From Candidatus Accumulibacter proximus (GTDB lineage: Bacteria; Pseudomonadota; Gammaproteobacteria; Burkholderiales; Rhodocyclaceae), in the NCBI GenBank assembly GCA_016709675.1, contig JADJMH010000016.1, positions 62,001 through 126,000 on the forward strand: 64,000 nucleotides of DNA. Reading direction: 5' to 3'. Under the pieces are notes generated by a model, which saw only the letters and a program-made list of their open reading frames with translations, was not told the DNA's origin and searched no databases. Below are positions 35,748 through 44,867 of this stretch, in pieces. Each line of letters begins with the position of its first letter. Within the stretch, counting starts at the first letter, position 1. Both the position numbers and the translations under genes were made by a program.

Positions 35748-38700
35748 TCGGACCGAACCTGTCGGAATGGGCGCTCAAGAAGCGCTCGCTGGTCGTCTTC
35801 CTGATGATCCTGGCCGTGGTGGCCGGCGTCATGTCCTTCTTCAAGCTGGGGCGCGGCGAGGACCCGGCGATCACCACGCGCACGATGGTCGTCGCGGCCG
35901 GCTGGCCCGGTGCGACGGTGGACGAGACGATGAAGCAGGTTACCGAGCGGCTCGAGCGCACGCTGCAGGAGACCGACTACCTCGACCGCTTGCGCAGCTA
36001 CACCATCGCCGGGCAGACGACGATCTTCGTCGACCTGAAGCAATCGACGCCGCCTCACAAGATTCCCGACATCTGGTACCAGGTGCGCAAGAACATCGGC
36101 GACATGCGCCACACGCTGCCGCAGGGCGTGCTCGGGCCGTTCCTCAACGACGACTTCGGCGACACCTTCGGCATCATCTACGCGTTCACCGCCGACGGCT
36201 TCAGCTTCCGCGAACTGCGTGACTACGTCGAGGCCGCGCGCTCGCGGCTGCTGCAGGTGCCCGACGTCTCGAAGATCGAGGTGCTGGGCGCGCAGGACGA
36301 GCAGATCTACATCGAGTTCTCGATGGAGCGGCTGGCCGGACTGCGATTGAACCTGAACCAGATCGTGGCCACGCTGCAGGCGCAGAACCTGGTGCGCCCG
36401 GCCGGCACGATGCAAGGCGAGCAGGAGCGTGTGTTCCTGCGCGTGACCGGCGCCTTCGACAACGAGCGCGACATCGAGGCGGTGAACATCGTCGCCGGCG
36501 AGCGCATCTTCCGCCTCGGCGACATCGCCAAAGTGCGGCGCGGCTTCACCGACCCGCCGCAGCCGATGTTCCGCGTCAACGGCAACCGGCCATCGGCCTG
36601 GCGATCGCCATGCGCGACGCCGGCGACATCCTGGCGCTCGGCGAGAACGTGCGCAAGGAGATGGCCGAGATCACCGCCAACCTGCCGGTCGGCATCGAGC
36701 CGGTGCTGGTCGCCGACCAGGCGGTGACGGTCGATCTGGCGATCAGCGACTTCATGACCTCGCTGTGGCAGGCCATCGTCATCATCCTGGCGTGCAGCTT
36801 CGTCAGCCTGGGCATGCGCCCCGGCGCGGTGGTGGCGCTGGCCATTCCGCTGACGATGGCGATCGTGTTCGCAGTCATGGACGTGGCCAACATCGACCTG
36901 CACCGCATCTCGCTGGGCGCGCTGATCATCGCGCTCGGGATGCTGGTCGACGACGCGATGACCACGGTGGACGCCATGCTGCGCCGGCTGGGCGCCGGCG
37001 ACACCCCGGACCAGGCCGCGACCTTTGCCTACCGCACGCTGGCCGCGCCGATGCTGATCGGCACGCTGGTCACGATCGCCAGCTTCGTGCCGATCGGCTT
37101 CGCCAAGAGCTCGGCCGGCGAGTACACCTTCTCGATCTTCTCGGTGGTCGCCATCTCGCTGATCGTCAGCTGGCTGGTGGCGGTGATCTTCGCGCCGCTG
37201 ATCGGCAAGGCGATGCTGAAACCGCCGAAGCAGCAGGAGACCGAGCCCAAGCCGGGCAAGCTGGTGCAGCTGTACAGCAGCTTGCTCCAGGGCGCGATCC
37301 GCATGAAGTGGCTGACCATCGGCGTCACGCTCGCCGCCTTCGTCGCCGCGCTGGTCCTGTCGGGGAACGTGTCGCGGCAGTTCTTCCCGTCCAGCGACCG
37401 TCCCGAATTGACGGTGAACCTGACGCTGCGCCAGAACGCGTCGATCTTCGCCGCCGAGGCCGAGGTCAAGCGGCTGGAGGCGATCCTGAAGGCCGACCCC
37501 GACGTCGACCACTTCAGCAGCTACGTCGGGCGCGGCGCGATCCGCTTCATCCTGACGCTGGACGTGCAGTTGGCGAACCCCTTCTTCAGCCAGTTCGTCA
37601 TCGTCGCCAAGGACCTCGAGGCGCGCGAGCGGCTGCGGGTCAAGCTGGAGAAGGCGCTCGCCGAGCAGTTCCCCGGCGTCGTCTCGCGTGTGTCGCCGCT
37701 CGAGCTGGGGCCGCCGGTGGGCTGGCCGCTGCAGTACCGCGTGTCGGGCCCGGACAAGGACGAGGTGCGGCGTCTTTCGCTGGAACTGGCCAACGTGGTC
37801 GGCGCCGACGCGCGCACGCGGCACGTGCACTTCGACTGGATGGAGCCGGCACGCCAGTTGCGCGTCAAAATCAACCAGGACCAGGCCCGGCAGCTCGGCG
37901 TCAGTTCGGCCGCGATCGCCGGCGTGCTCAACGCCGCCATCTCCGGCACGCCGGTGACGCAGGTGCGCGACGACATCTATCTGGTCAACGCCGTGGTACG
38001 CGCCGCCGATGGTGAACGTGCCTCGTTCCAGACGCTGGCGTCGCTGCAGGTGCCCACGCCGAGCGGGCGCATGGTGCCTCTCCAGCAGTTCGCGACCTTC
38101 GTCGAGGAGCAGGAGTTCCCGCTGGTGTGGCGCCGCGACCGGGTGCCGACGCTGACGGTGCGCGCCGACGTCAACCGCGGCGTTCTGCCCGACAGCGTGG
38201 TGGAAGCGCTGGCGCCGAAGATCGCCGACTTCAGCGCCAAGCTGCCCAAGCCCTACAAGGTCGAGACCGGCGGCCTGTTCGAGGAGAGCCAGGTCTCGCA
38301 GGCCTCGGTGTTCGCGGTCGTGCCGCTGATGATCGTGCTGATGCTGCTGGCGATGATGGTCATGCTGGTCAGCTTCCGCCGCCTGGCCATGGTGATGGCG
38401 ATCCTGCCGCTGGGGCTGATCGGCGTGGTGCTGTCGCTGCTGCTGTTCAACCGTCCGCTGGGCTTCGTCGCCATCCTCGGCATCCTGGCGCTGATCGGCA
38501 TGATCGCCAAGAACGCGGTGATCCTGATCGTCTCGATCGAGGAGGAGCGCGCCGCCGGGCTCAGCGTGCGCGACGCGGTGCTGGGCTGCGCCACCAATCG
38601 GCTTCGGCCGATGATGCTGGCCGCGATGTCCACCGTGCTCGGCCTGCTGCCGATCGCGCCCACCGTGTTCTGGGGCCCGATGGCCTTCGCCATCATGGGC

Positions 38701-38811
38701 GGCCTGCTGGTGGCGACGCTGCTGACGCTGGTTTTCCTGCCCACGCTGTACATGGCAGTGCTCGGCAACGAGAAGACGCCGGCGGCTGATGCCGTGGAGC
38801 AGTCATCATGA
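35744..38811 (+). CDS. RND efflux permease (single-base frameshift)
   Basis: HAE-type efflux pump of ~1022 residues if one base is restored. Frame +2 from GTG 35744 encodes residues 1 to ~282 (LSEWALKKRSLVVFLMILAV in helix 1; TMVVAAGWPGATVDETMKQV). It then fails at 36586, where a CC should be CCC; the rest continues in frame +1. The proton-relay residues are present: LVDDAMTTVD in helix 4 and IAKNAVILIV in helix 10. With the correction the length matches the AcrB family exactly. The gene overlaps the adaptor upstream and its stop lies 79 nt before mnhE. It could be a genuine null mutation or a base-calling error. Confidence 0.88.
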
Positions 38812-38890
38812 CGTCGCAGCCGGCGGCACTGCCGCCGCGCCCGCCCGTTCCCCTGCTGATCCCGGAGGACGCAGCGCGGAGGGTTGTCCG

Positions 38891-39397
38891 GTGACCGCCG
38901 CGCCCGATGGTAGTCTCACCCGTGCTCTGGCCGTGCGTGCGCTGTTGTACTTTGCGCTGTGGATCGTCGTCGACCAGAGCGCCAGGCCGGCGAACCTGGT
39001 CTTCGGCCTGCTGGCCAGCGCTGCGGCCACCTGGGCCAGCGTCAAGCTGCTGCCGCCGGCCAGCAGTGGCGTTCGCCTCGGCCAGCTGCTGCTGCTGCTG
39101 CCGCGCTTCCTGTGGCAGTCGCTGGTGGCCGGCACCGATGTCGCGCGCCGCGCCTTCGCACCGCAGCCGCGCTTGCAGCCGGGCTTCATCGACTATCCCG
39201 TCGGGCTGCCACGCGGCGCGGGGCGCAACGCCTTCGAACTGATCGCCAGCCTGATGCCGGGCACGGTGGCCAGCGACGGAACACCAGACATGATCGAGTT
39301 CCATTGCCTCGACACGGGGCAAGCGGTGGTCGAGCAACTGGCCGCCGAGGAGCGTGCCTACGCCAGGGCCCTGCAGCCGGAGCCGCGCGATGGCTGA
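38891..39397 (+). CDS. mnhE: Mrp/Mnh-type cation:proton antiporter subunit E
   Basis: 168 residues from GTG 38891. MnhE family: two membrane segments (ALLYFALWIVVDQSARPANL, VFGLLASAAATWASVKLLPP), a PRFLWQSLVAGTDVARRAF amphipathic stretch, then the conserved GLPRGAGRNAFELIASLMPG and TVASDGTP region and a soluble C-terminus. Subunit E is required for assembly or ion coupling in Mrp complexes. It is followed by an overlapping mnhF (ATG 39390). Confidence 0.85.
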   Translation: MTAAPDGSLTRALAVRALLYFALWIVVDQSARPANLVFGLLASAAATWASVKLLPPASSGVRLGQLLLLLPRFLWQSLVAGTDVARRAFAPQPRLQPGFIDYPVGLPRGAGRNAFELIASLMPGTVASDGTPDMIEFHCLDTGQAVVEQLAAEERAYARALQPEPRDG

Positions 39398-39686
39398 TTT
39401 TCTGCTCTCAGCGGCGGCCTTCATCGTGCTGATGGTGGCCGTCGGCCTGGTGCGCGTGGCGCGTGGACCGGGCCGCGCCGAGCGCATGATGGCCGCGCAG
39501 CTGCTGGGCAGCGGCGCCATCGCTGCGCTGCTGCTGTTCGGAGCGGCCTCCGGCGACCGGGCGATGTTCGACGTGGCACTGACGCTGGCGCTGCTCTCCG
39601 CCTTCGCGTCGATCGCCTTTGTCAAGTTCGCCCTGCGCCAGGACCAGAAAGTCGCCGACGATGACGCCACTGAGGGTGCAAGGTGA
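39390..39686 (+). CDS. mnhF: Mrp/Mnh-type antiporter subunit F
   Basis: 98 residues with three membrane segments. MnhF/PhaF signature: LVRVARGPGRAERMMAAQLL, then SGAIAALLLFGAASGDRAMF and DVALTLALLSAFASIAFVKF. Its ATG overlaps the end of mnhE and its stop overlaps the mnhG GTG (GTGA), indicating translational coupling. It forms part of the small membrane subunit set of the antiporter. Confidence 0.88.
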   Translation: MADFLLSAAAFIVLMVAVGLVRVARGPGRAERMMAAQLLGSGAIAALLLFGAASGDRAMFDVALTLALLSAFASIAFVKFALRQDQKVADDDATEGAR

Positions 39687-39976
39687 GCGTTGTGATCGAC
39701 GTGTTCAGCATTGTCGCCATTGGCGCCGGCCTGGTGTTCTTTCTCGCGGGCACGGTCGGGCTGTTGCGCTTTCCCGATGCCTACACGCGGCTGCATGCGC
39801 TGACCAAGGCCGACAACCTGGGCGTCGCGCTGGTGGTCACCGGTCTGCTGCCGCAAATGGATGGCGTGCTCGCGGCGCTGAAGCTGGTACTGGTGTGGCT
39901 GCTGGTGATGCTGTCCAGCGGGGCGGTGTCGCAGCTCATCGCGCGCTCGGTGCGGCGCCGGGAATACAACGAATGA
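39683..39976 (+). CDS. mnhG: Mrp/Mnh-type antiporter subunit G
   Basis: 97 residues from GTG 39683. MnhG family: VAIGAGLVFFLAGTVGLLRF, then PDAYTRLHALTKADNLGVAL and a third membrane helix (LKLVLVWLLVMLSSGAVSQL). The PDxYTRLHAxxKADxLG motif is the family hallmark. It overlaps mnhF by four bases. Confidence 0.9.
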   Translation: MSVVIDVFSIVAIGAGLVFFLAGTVGLLRFPDAYTRLHALTKADNLGVALVVTGLLPQMDGVLAALKLVLVWLLVMLSSGAVSQLIARSVRRREYNE

Positions 39977-40034
39977 GCACGCCGGGCCGTTCCCGGGCGC
40001 TCATCGCGAAGCGCGCAGCGCGCAGGGTAGTCGA

Positions 40035-41048
40035 ATGACGGCGCTCGTCAGCCTGGTCGTTGCCTTGCTGCTGCTGTGGCTGGCGCTGTGGACCGTGCTC
40101 GCGCGCGACGCCTTCCTGGCGGTGGCCGGTTTCGTCGTCTACGGCTTGCTGCTGTCGCTGGTTTGGGTGCGCCTGGCCGGCATCGACGTCGCGCTGACCG
40201 AAGCGGCCATCGGCGGCGGCCTGACCGGCGCGCTGTTGCTCGGTGCGGTGGGGCGGCTGCGTGGCACCGAGGCGGCGGCCTGGTCCGAGCGCAGCGGCGC
40301 CGGTACGCGCGCATTCGCAGTGTTGCTGTCGGTGAGCGTCGCCACGGTGCTGGCGCTGTGCGTGCTGGCGTTGCCCGAGCCCGCGCCGACGCTGGCGCCG
40401 CAGGCGGTTGAGAACCTGGCGGCCACTGGCGTCGGCAACCCGATCACCGGCGTGCTGCTCGCCTTCCGCGCGCTGGATACGCTGCTCGAGGCGGTCGTGC
40501 TGGTGATCGCGCTGATCGGCGTGTGGTCGCTGGCGCCGGACCGCTTCTGGGGCGGCCGCCCCGGGCCGCGCTACGGCGCAGACCCCGACGGCATCCTCAC
40601 CTACCTGGCGCGCGTGCTGCCGCCGATCGGCATCGTCGTCGGCCTCTACCTGTTCTGGGCCGGCGCCGACCACCCGGGCGGCAAGTTCCAGAGCGCCACC
40701 ATCCTGGCGGCGATGTGGATGCTGGTGCAGATGGCCGGCCTGGGCGATGCACCGCGCATCGACAGCCGCTGGCTACGCGCCGGCATCGTCGTCGGGCCAC
40801 TGGTGTTCGTTTCCGTCGGCGTGCTCGGTGCGTGGCAGGCGGGCGCCTTCCTTGGCTATCCGGACGGCTGGGCCAAGCCGATGATCGTGGTCATCGAGCT
40901 GGCGCTGCTGCCGACGCTGGTGCTGGTGCTGGCCTTGCTGTTGAACGGGGCACCGGCGCGAAGCGCCGACTCCTCGCCGGCGCCCGGCGAAACTTCCCTG
41001 TCAGCGCGCAACATGAGGCCCATGCCAACCCGGAGTACCGGGCGATGA
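40035..41048 (+). CDS. Fused MbhD/MbhE-like + MnhB antiporter subunit
   Basis: 337 residues joining three modules that are separate in many operons. Residues ~1-80 are MrpA-C-terminus/MbhD-like (VLARDAFLAVAGFVVYGLLL, IDVALTEAAIGGGLTGALLL). Residues ~95-185 resemble MbhE. Residues ~195-305 are MnhB (ILTYLARVLPPIGIVVGLYL, FWAGADHPGGKFQSATILAA). So the C-terminal end of MrpA is present, but its large N-terminal NuoL-like part is not. The stop overlaps the mnhC ATG (ATGA). The fusion is an in-frame, continuous coding sequence. Confidence 0.83.
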   Translation: MTALVSLVVALLLLWLALWTVLARDAFLAVAGFVVYGLLLSLVWVRLAGIDVALTEAAIGGGLTGALLLGAVGRLRGTEAAAWSERSGAGTRAFAVLLSVSVATVLALCVLALPEPAPTLAPQAVENLAATGVGNPITGVLLAFRALDTLLEAVVLVIALIGVWSLAPDRFWGGRPGPRYGADPDGILTYLARVLPPIGIVVGLYLFWAGADHPGGKFQSATILAAMWMLVQMAGLGDAPRIDSRWLRAGIVVGPLVFVSVGVLGAWQAGAFLGYPDGWAKPMIVVIELALLPTLVLVLALLLNGAPARSADSSPAPGETSLSARNMRPMPTRSTGR

Positions 41049-41365
41049 ACGTCGAGACGCTGTTCGCGCTGTGCGCCTGCGCGCTGGTGGGCATCGGCCT
41101 GTACGGGCTGATCGTGCAGCCGCACCCGCTGCGCAAGCTGGTGGCCTTCAACATCATGGGTTCGGGCGTGTTCGTGCTCTTCGGCGCGCTGGCCAAGCGC
41201 GGCGCCGCGGCCGGCATGGCCGCCGACCCGGTGCCGCAGGCGCTGCTGATCACCGCCATCGTCGTCGCCTTCGCCGCCACCGCAGTGACGGTGGCGCTGC
41301 TGCTGCGGCTGATCGAATCCACCGCTACCGCGTCGCTGGCCGACGAGCCGCCGTCCGGCGATTGA
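41045..41365 (+). CDS. mnhC: Mrp/Mnh-type antiporter subunit C (NuoK-like)
   Basis: 106 residues, three membrane segments. MnhC/NuoK features: CALVGIGLYGLIVQPHPLRK, LVAFNIMGSGVFVLFGALAK and ADPVPQALLITAIVVAFAAT. The ATG at 41045 overlaps the preceding stop. It ends 15 bp before mnhD. Confidence 0.9.
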   Translation: MNVETLFALCACALVGIGLYGLIVQPHPLRKLVAFNIMGSGVFVLFGALAKRGAAAGMAADPVPQALLITAIVVAFAATAVTVALLLRLIESTATASLADEPPSGD

Positions 41366-41380
41366 GCGGAAGCAGCGGCG

Positions 41381-43138
41381 GTGGAACTCTGGACGGGCAC
41401 CTACGGAGGCGCGCTGCTGGCGCCGGTGGTGCTGTTGCCCTTCGTCGGCATGCTGCTCGGTTTGCTGCTGGGCGGGCGCCAGGTGCAGCGCATGGCCTTC
41501 GTGTTCATGCCATTGGGGCTGGCGCTGGCGGTGGGCATCGCGGCCGCGTGGCTGCGCGAAGGCCAGACGCTGGTCTACCTGCTCGGCGGCTGGGCGCCGC
41601 CGCTGGGCATCGCGCTGCGCGCCGACGGGCCGGCGGTGGTCATGCTGCTGGCGGTGGCCGGGGTGGTCTGCGGCATCGGCATTTACGCGCGCGCCGACTT
41701 CGGCACGCCGCTGGGCATCAAGGAGTCGCGCGCCGCGTTCAGCTATTGGCTGCTGCTGATGGCGGTGTGGGGGGCGCTGAACCTGGTTTTCGTCAGCGGC
41801 GACCTGTTTACGCTCTATGTCGCGCTGGAGCTGCTGACTTTCGCCGGCGTGCCGCTGGTGTGCCTGGCCGGCAGCGGCGAGACACTGCGCGCCGCGCTGC
41901 GCTACATGCTGTTTGCACTGTGCGGCTCGGTGCTGTACCTGCTCGGCGCGGTGCTGTTGTACGGCGGCTACGGCACGCTGGACATCCCGCTGCTGGCCGA
42001 AGCGGTGCAGCCCGAACCGATCGCCCGGACGGCTCTGGCGCTGATGACCGCCGGCCTGCTGGCCAAGACCGCGCTCTTCCCGCTGCACATCTGGCTGCCG
42101 CCAGCGCATGGCGGCGCGCCCGCGGCAGCCAGTGCGGTGCTGTCGGCTCTGGTGATCAAGGGCTCGTGGTTCCTCGTCGTGCGGCTGTGGTTCGACGTGA
42201 TGCCGGGCGTCGTGACCCTGCCGTCGGCGCAACTGCTCGGGGCTTTGGGCGCGATGGCCATCGTCATCGGCAGCGTCGTCGCGCTGCGTCAGGAGCGCTT
42301 GAAGTTGCTGGTTGCCTATTCGACGATGGCCCAGATCGGCTACCTGTTCCTCATGTTCCCGCTCGCCTTTGACGCCACCGGCAGCGTGCTGATACACGGC
42401 CCGGCCCTGACCGGTGGACTGTTGCAGGCGGTGTCGCATGCCACCGCCAAGGCCGCCATGTTCATGGCCGCCGGCCTCGTCTATGCGGCGCTCGGTCACG
42501 ACCGCATCGCCGACCTGACCGGTGTGGTCCGCGCGCTGCCCGTCACCGTGCTGGCGTTCGTGCTGGCCGGCATTGCACTGATGGGCGTGGTGCCGAGTGG
42601 TGCCTACCTGGCGAAGAAGCTCCTGCTCGATGCCGCCGATGGCTCGGGGCAGTGGTGGTGGACGATCGTGCTGCAAGGCGGCGCCGTATTCACCGCCGGC
42701 TATGTGGTGCTGGTGCTGGTCAATGTTCTGCGCCGTCGCTCCGCGGCCCTGATTCTGGTGAAGCGCGTCTCGCGACGTTCCGAGTTCGCCGCACTGGCGC
42801 TAGCCGTGGGCTCGCTGTTGCTTGCTCTCGCCGCACTGGGGCCGCTTCCCGGCCACCTCGTGTCGAACCCGCTGGCGCCCAGTGAACTGGCAACGACGCT
42901 GCTGGTGCTGGTGGGCGGCGCGCTGCTGGCGCTGGGACTGTCGCGCGCGCCCGTACTCGCTGCGGCCCGGTCTGCTGCGGGCGCAAGAGAAGGCCGGCTG
43001 CGCCATGCGGCGCTGGCCCTAGGCATCGCCTTCGAGCAGGCCGACCGCCTCGCTCGGCGCTGGCCGTTCGCCAGCATCAGCTTGCTGACGCTGGCGGCGC
43101 TGTTCGGTGGGCTACTGCTGGTCGACGCACCGAAATGA
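41381..43138 (+). CDS. mnhD: Mrp/Mnh-type antiporter subunit D (NuoL/M/N-like)
   Basis: 585 residues from GTG 41381. The proton-pumping subunit: YWLLLMAVWGALNLVFVSGD, LFTLYVALELLTFAGVPLVC with the conserved Glu, then AGLLAKTALFPLHIWLPPAH, GGAPAAASAVLSALVIKGSW with the two key lysines, and LLVAYSTMAQIGYLFL, which carries the conserved H-loop-type region. Extra C-terminal helices continue to the stop. As MrpA's own NuoL-like domain is missing, this is the only channel-type subunit in the cluster. Confidence 0.9.
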   Translation: MELWTGTYGGALLAPVVLLPFVGMLLGLLLGGRQVQRMAFVFMPLGLALAVGIAAAWLREGQTLVYLLGGWAPPLGIALRADGPAVVMLLAVAGVVCGIGIYARADFGTPLGIKESRAAFSYWLLLMAVWGALNLVFVSGDLFTLYVALELLTFAGVPLVCLAGSGETLRAALRYMLFALCGSVLYLLGAVLLYGGYGTLDIPLLAEAVQPEPIARTALALMTAGLLAKTALFPLHIWLPPAHGGAPAAASAVLSALVIKGSWFLVVRLWFDVMPGVVTLPSAQLLGALGAMAIVIGSVVALRQERLKLLVAYSTMAQIGYLFLMFPLAFDATGSVLIHGPALTGGLLQAVSHATAKAAMFMAAGLVYAALGHDRIADLTGVVRALPVTVLAFVLAGIALMGVVPSGAYLAKKLLLDAADGSGQWWWTIVLQGGAVFTAGYVVLVLVNVLRRRSAALILVKRVSRRSEFAALALAVGSLLLALAALGPLPGHLVSNPLAPSELATTLLVLVGGALLALGLSRAPVLAAARSAAGAREGRLRHAALALGIAFEQADRLARRWPFASISLLTLAALFGGLLLVDAPK

Positions 43139-43343
43139 GTGCCGGGCAGGTTCGCTCGCTCAGCAGGAGCGCTGGCGGCGATTGACATTCAACGAGGACC
43201 AGGCCGATGACAAGGCCTCGCCAGCGCGCCTTGGGGGGGATGAATATTGCTACAATGTGCGGCGTCAGGGCACCTGGCCCGGCACGGCGGTCGAACGGCA
43301 GTCGACGCCTGCCTCTGCCGCGCATCACAGGAGGAAAACCGAC

Positions 43344-44786
43344 ATGAGGATCAACGTGCTCGTGGCACTGCTGGCCACCGGCCTGGCCGGCTGCATGGTC
43401 GGACCCGACTACGTGCGCCCCACGGTGGAGTCGCCTTCCGCATGGCGTATCGATTATCCAATGGCGGTCGAAGTGGCCAACAGCAAGTGGTGGGAGCAGT
43501 TCGGCGACCCGGTGTTGAACGATCTGGTAGAGAGCGCGCTGCGCGAGAACCGCGACGTGCGCATCGCAGCGGCGCGAGTCGATCAGTTCATCGGCGCGCT
43601 GACCGCCACCCGCTCGCAGTTGTACCCGCAGATTGGCTATGGCGCCGAGGCCAGCCGGACGCGCGCCAGTCGTGTTGGCCAGCCGCCGCTGCCGCCCGGC
43701 GCCGACCCTTATTTTTCACTCTACCAGGCATCGCTTGGCGCGTCCTGGCAACTCGACCTGTTCGGTCGCGTGCGCCGCCTCAGCGAGGCCGCGCAGGCGC
43801 AGGTCTATGCCAGCGAGCAGGCGCAGCGCGGCGTCGTGCTGTCGCTCGTGACGAGCGTCGCCACCAGCTACATCGCGCTGCGCGCACTCGACCGCCAGCT
43901 GGAAATAGCGCAGGCGACGGCCAGGAACTTCGGCGCCACGGCGCGGCTGTTCGACCTGCGCTTCAAAGCCGGCATCGTGGCCAAGACGGAAGTGATGCAG
44001 ATCACCTCGCAGTACCAGCAGGCACTGGCCGCGATTCCGGCCTTCGAGCAGGCGATTGCGGCGCAGGAGAACCTGATCTCGATCCTGCTCGGCCGCAACC
44101 CGGGGCCGATCGCGCGAGGCAAGACCATCGACCAGCTCGTCGCGCCGCTGATCCCGGCCGACCTGCCCTCGACGCTGCTGCAACGCCGGCCCGACATCCT
44201 GCAGGCCGAGCAGAACCTCGTGGCGGCGAATGCCAACGTCGGCGCCACGCGCGCGCTCTACTACCCGACCGTCTCGATCACCGGCCTGCTCGGCAGCGTC
44301 AGCACGGCGTTCAGCAGCGTCTTTACCGGCCCGGCAAGCGCCGGCCTGATCGCTGCCGGCGTCAGCGGCCCGATCTTCACCTTCGGGGGGATCTCGGGCC
44401 AGGTCAGCTCGGCGGAGGCGCAATACGAGCAGGCGCTGCTCTTTTATCAACAGACCATCCTCAGTGCGTTTCGCGAGACCAACGATGCGCTGACCGGGTC
44501 GCAGAAGAAGATCGAGGAAGTCGCAGTGCAGAGCAAGCGAGTGGACGCCTTGCGCGAGTTCGCCCGGCTGTCGAAGCTGCGGTTCGACAAGGGGGTGGCG
44601 GCTTATCTCGATGTGCTGGTGGCCGAGAACGAGTTGTTCGCAGCCGAGCTGGCAGCGGTGCGCCTGCTTGCCGATCGCTACACGCAGCTGGTCAATGTGT
44701 ACCAGGCGATGGGCGGTGGCTGGGTGGACATTGCGGGTTCAATGACGCCGACCCCACCGAGCACGCTGACCGCACAAGCGCAGTAG
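43344..44786 (+). CDS. NodT-family outer-membrane efflux lipoprotein
   Basis: 480 residues from ATG 43344 with AGGAGG upstream. Lipobox LAGC (Cys17). NodT/OprM features: MVGPDYVRPTVESPSAWR, a WWEQFGDPVLNDLV segment, two TolC-type repeats (ENRDVRIAAARVDQFIGALT; QQALAAIPAFEQAIAAQENL), LLQRRPDILQAEQNLVAANA and PILT-like GPIFTFGGISGQVSSAEAQY. This trimeric outer-membrane channel would complete the RND pump whose adaptor and permease lie 5 kb upstream, with the Mrp genes between. It starts ~205 bp after mnhD, so a separate promoter is possible. Confidence 0.9.
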   Translation: MRINVLVALLATGLAGCMVGPDYVRPTVESPSAWRIDYPMAVEVANSKWWEQFGDPVLNDLVESALRENRDVRIAAARVDQFIGALTATRSQLYPQIGYGAEASRTRASRVGQPPLPPGADPYFSLYQASLGASWQLDLFGRVRRLSEAAQAQVYASEQAQRGVVLSLVTSVATSYIALRALDRQLEIAQATARNFGATARLFDLRFKAGIVAKTEVMQITSQYQQALAAIPAFEQAIAAQENLISILLGRNPGPIARGKTIDQLVAPLIPADLPSTLLQRRPDILQAEQNLVAANANVGATRALYYPTVSITGLLGSVSTAFSSVFTGPASAGLIAAGVSGPIFTFGGISGQVSSAEAQYEQALLFYQQTILSAFRETNDALTGSQKKIEEVAVQSKRVDALREFARLSKLRFDKGVAAYLDVLVAENELFAAELAAVRLLADRYTQLVNVYQAMGGGWVDIAGSMTPTPPSTLTAQAQ

Positions 44787-44867
44787 CGTCAAGGCGCCGT
44801 CTGCATGACTGTCCCGCCGACAGCGCGTAGGTCGGGACAAGCCTCAAACCAACACTTGTTCAAAGGA

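Noticed and set aside
38808..38894. 28-codon ORF between RND permease and mnhE
   Set aside because: Overlaps both neighbours at ATGA and GTGA, but Pro-rich sequence and size give no support for a real product.
40856..42676. 606-codon minus-strand ORF
   Set aside because: Complement of mnhD and its neighbours; His/Gln/Arg-rich shadow of a GC-rich membrane gene.
38891..43138. A complete Mrp antiporter with MrpA
   Set aside because: No NuoL-like MrpA N-terminal domain is encoded in the cluster; only its C-terminal portion is fused to MnhB.
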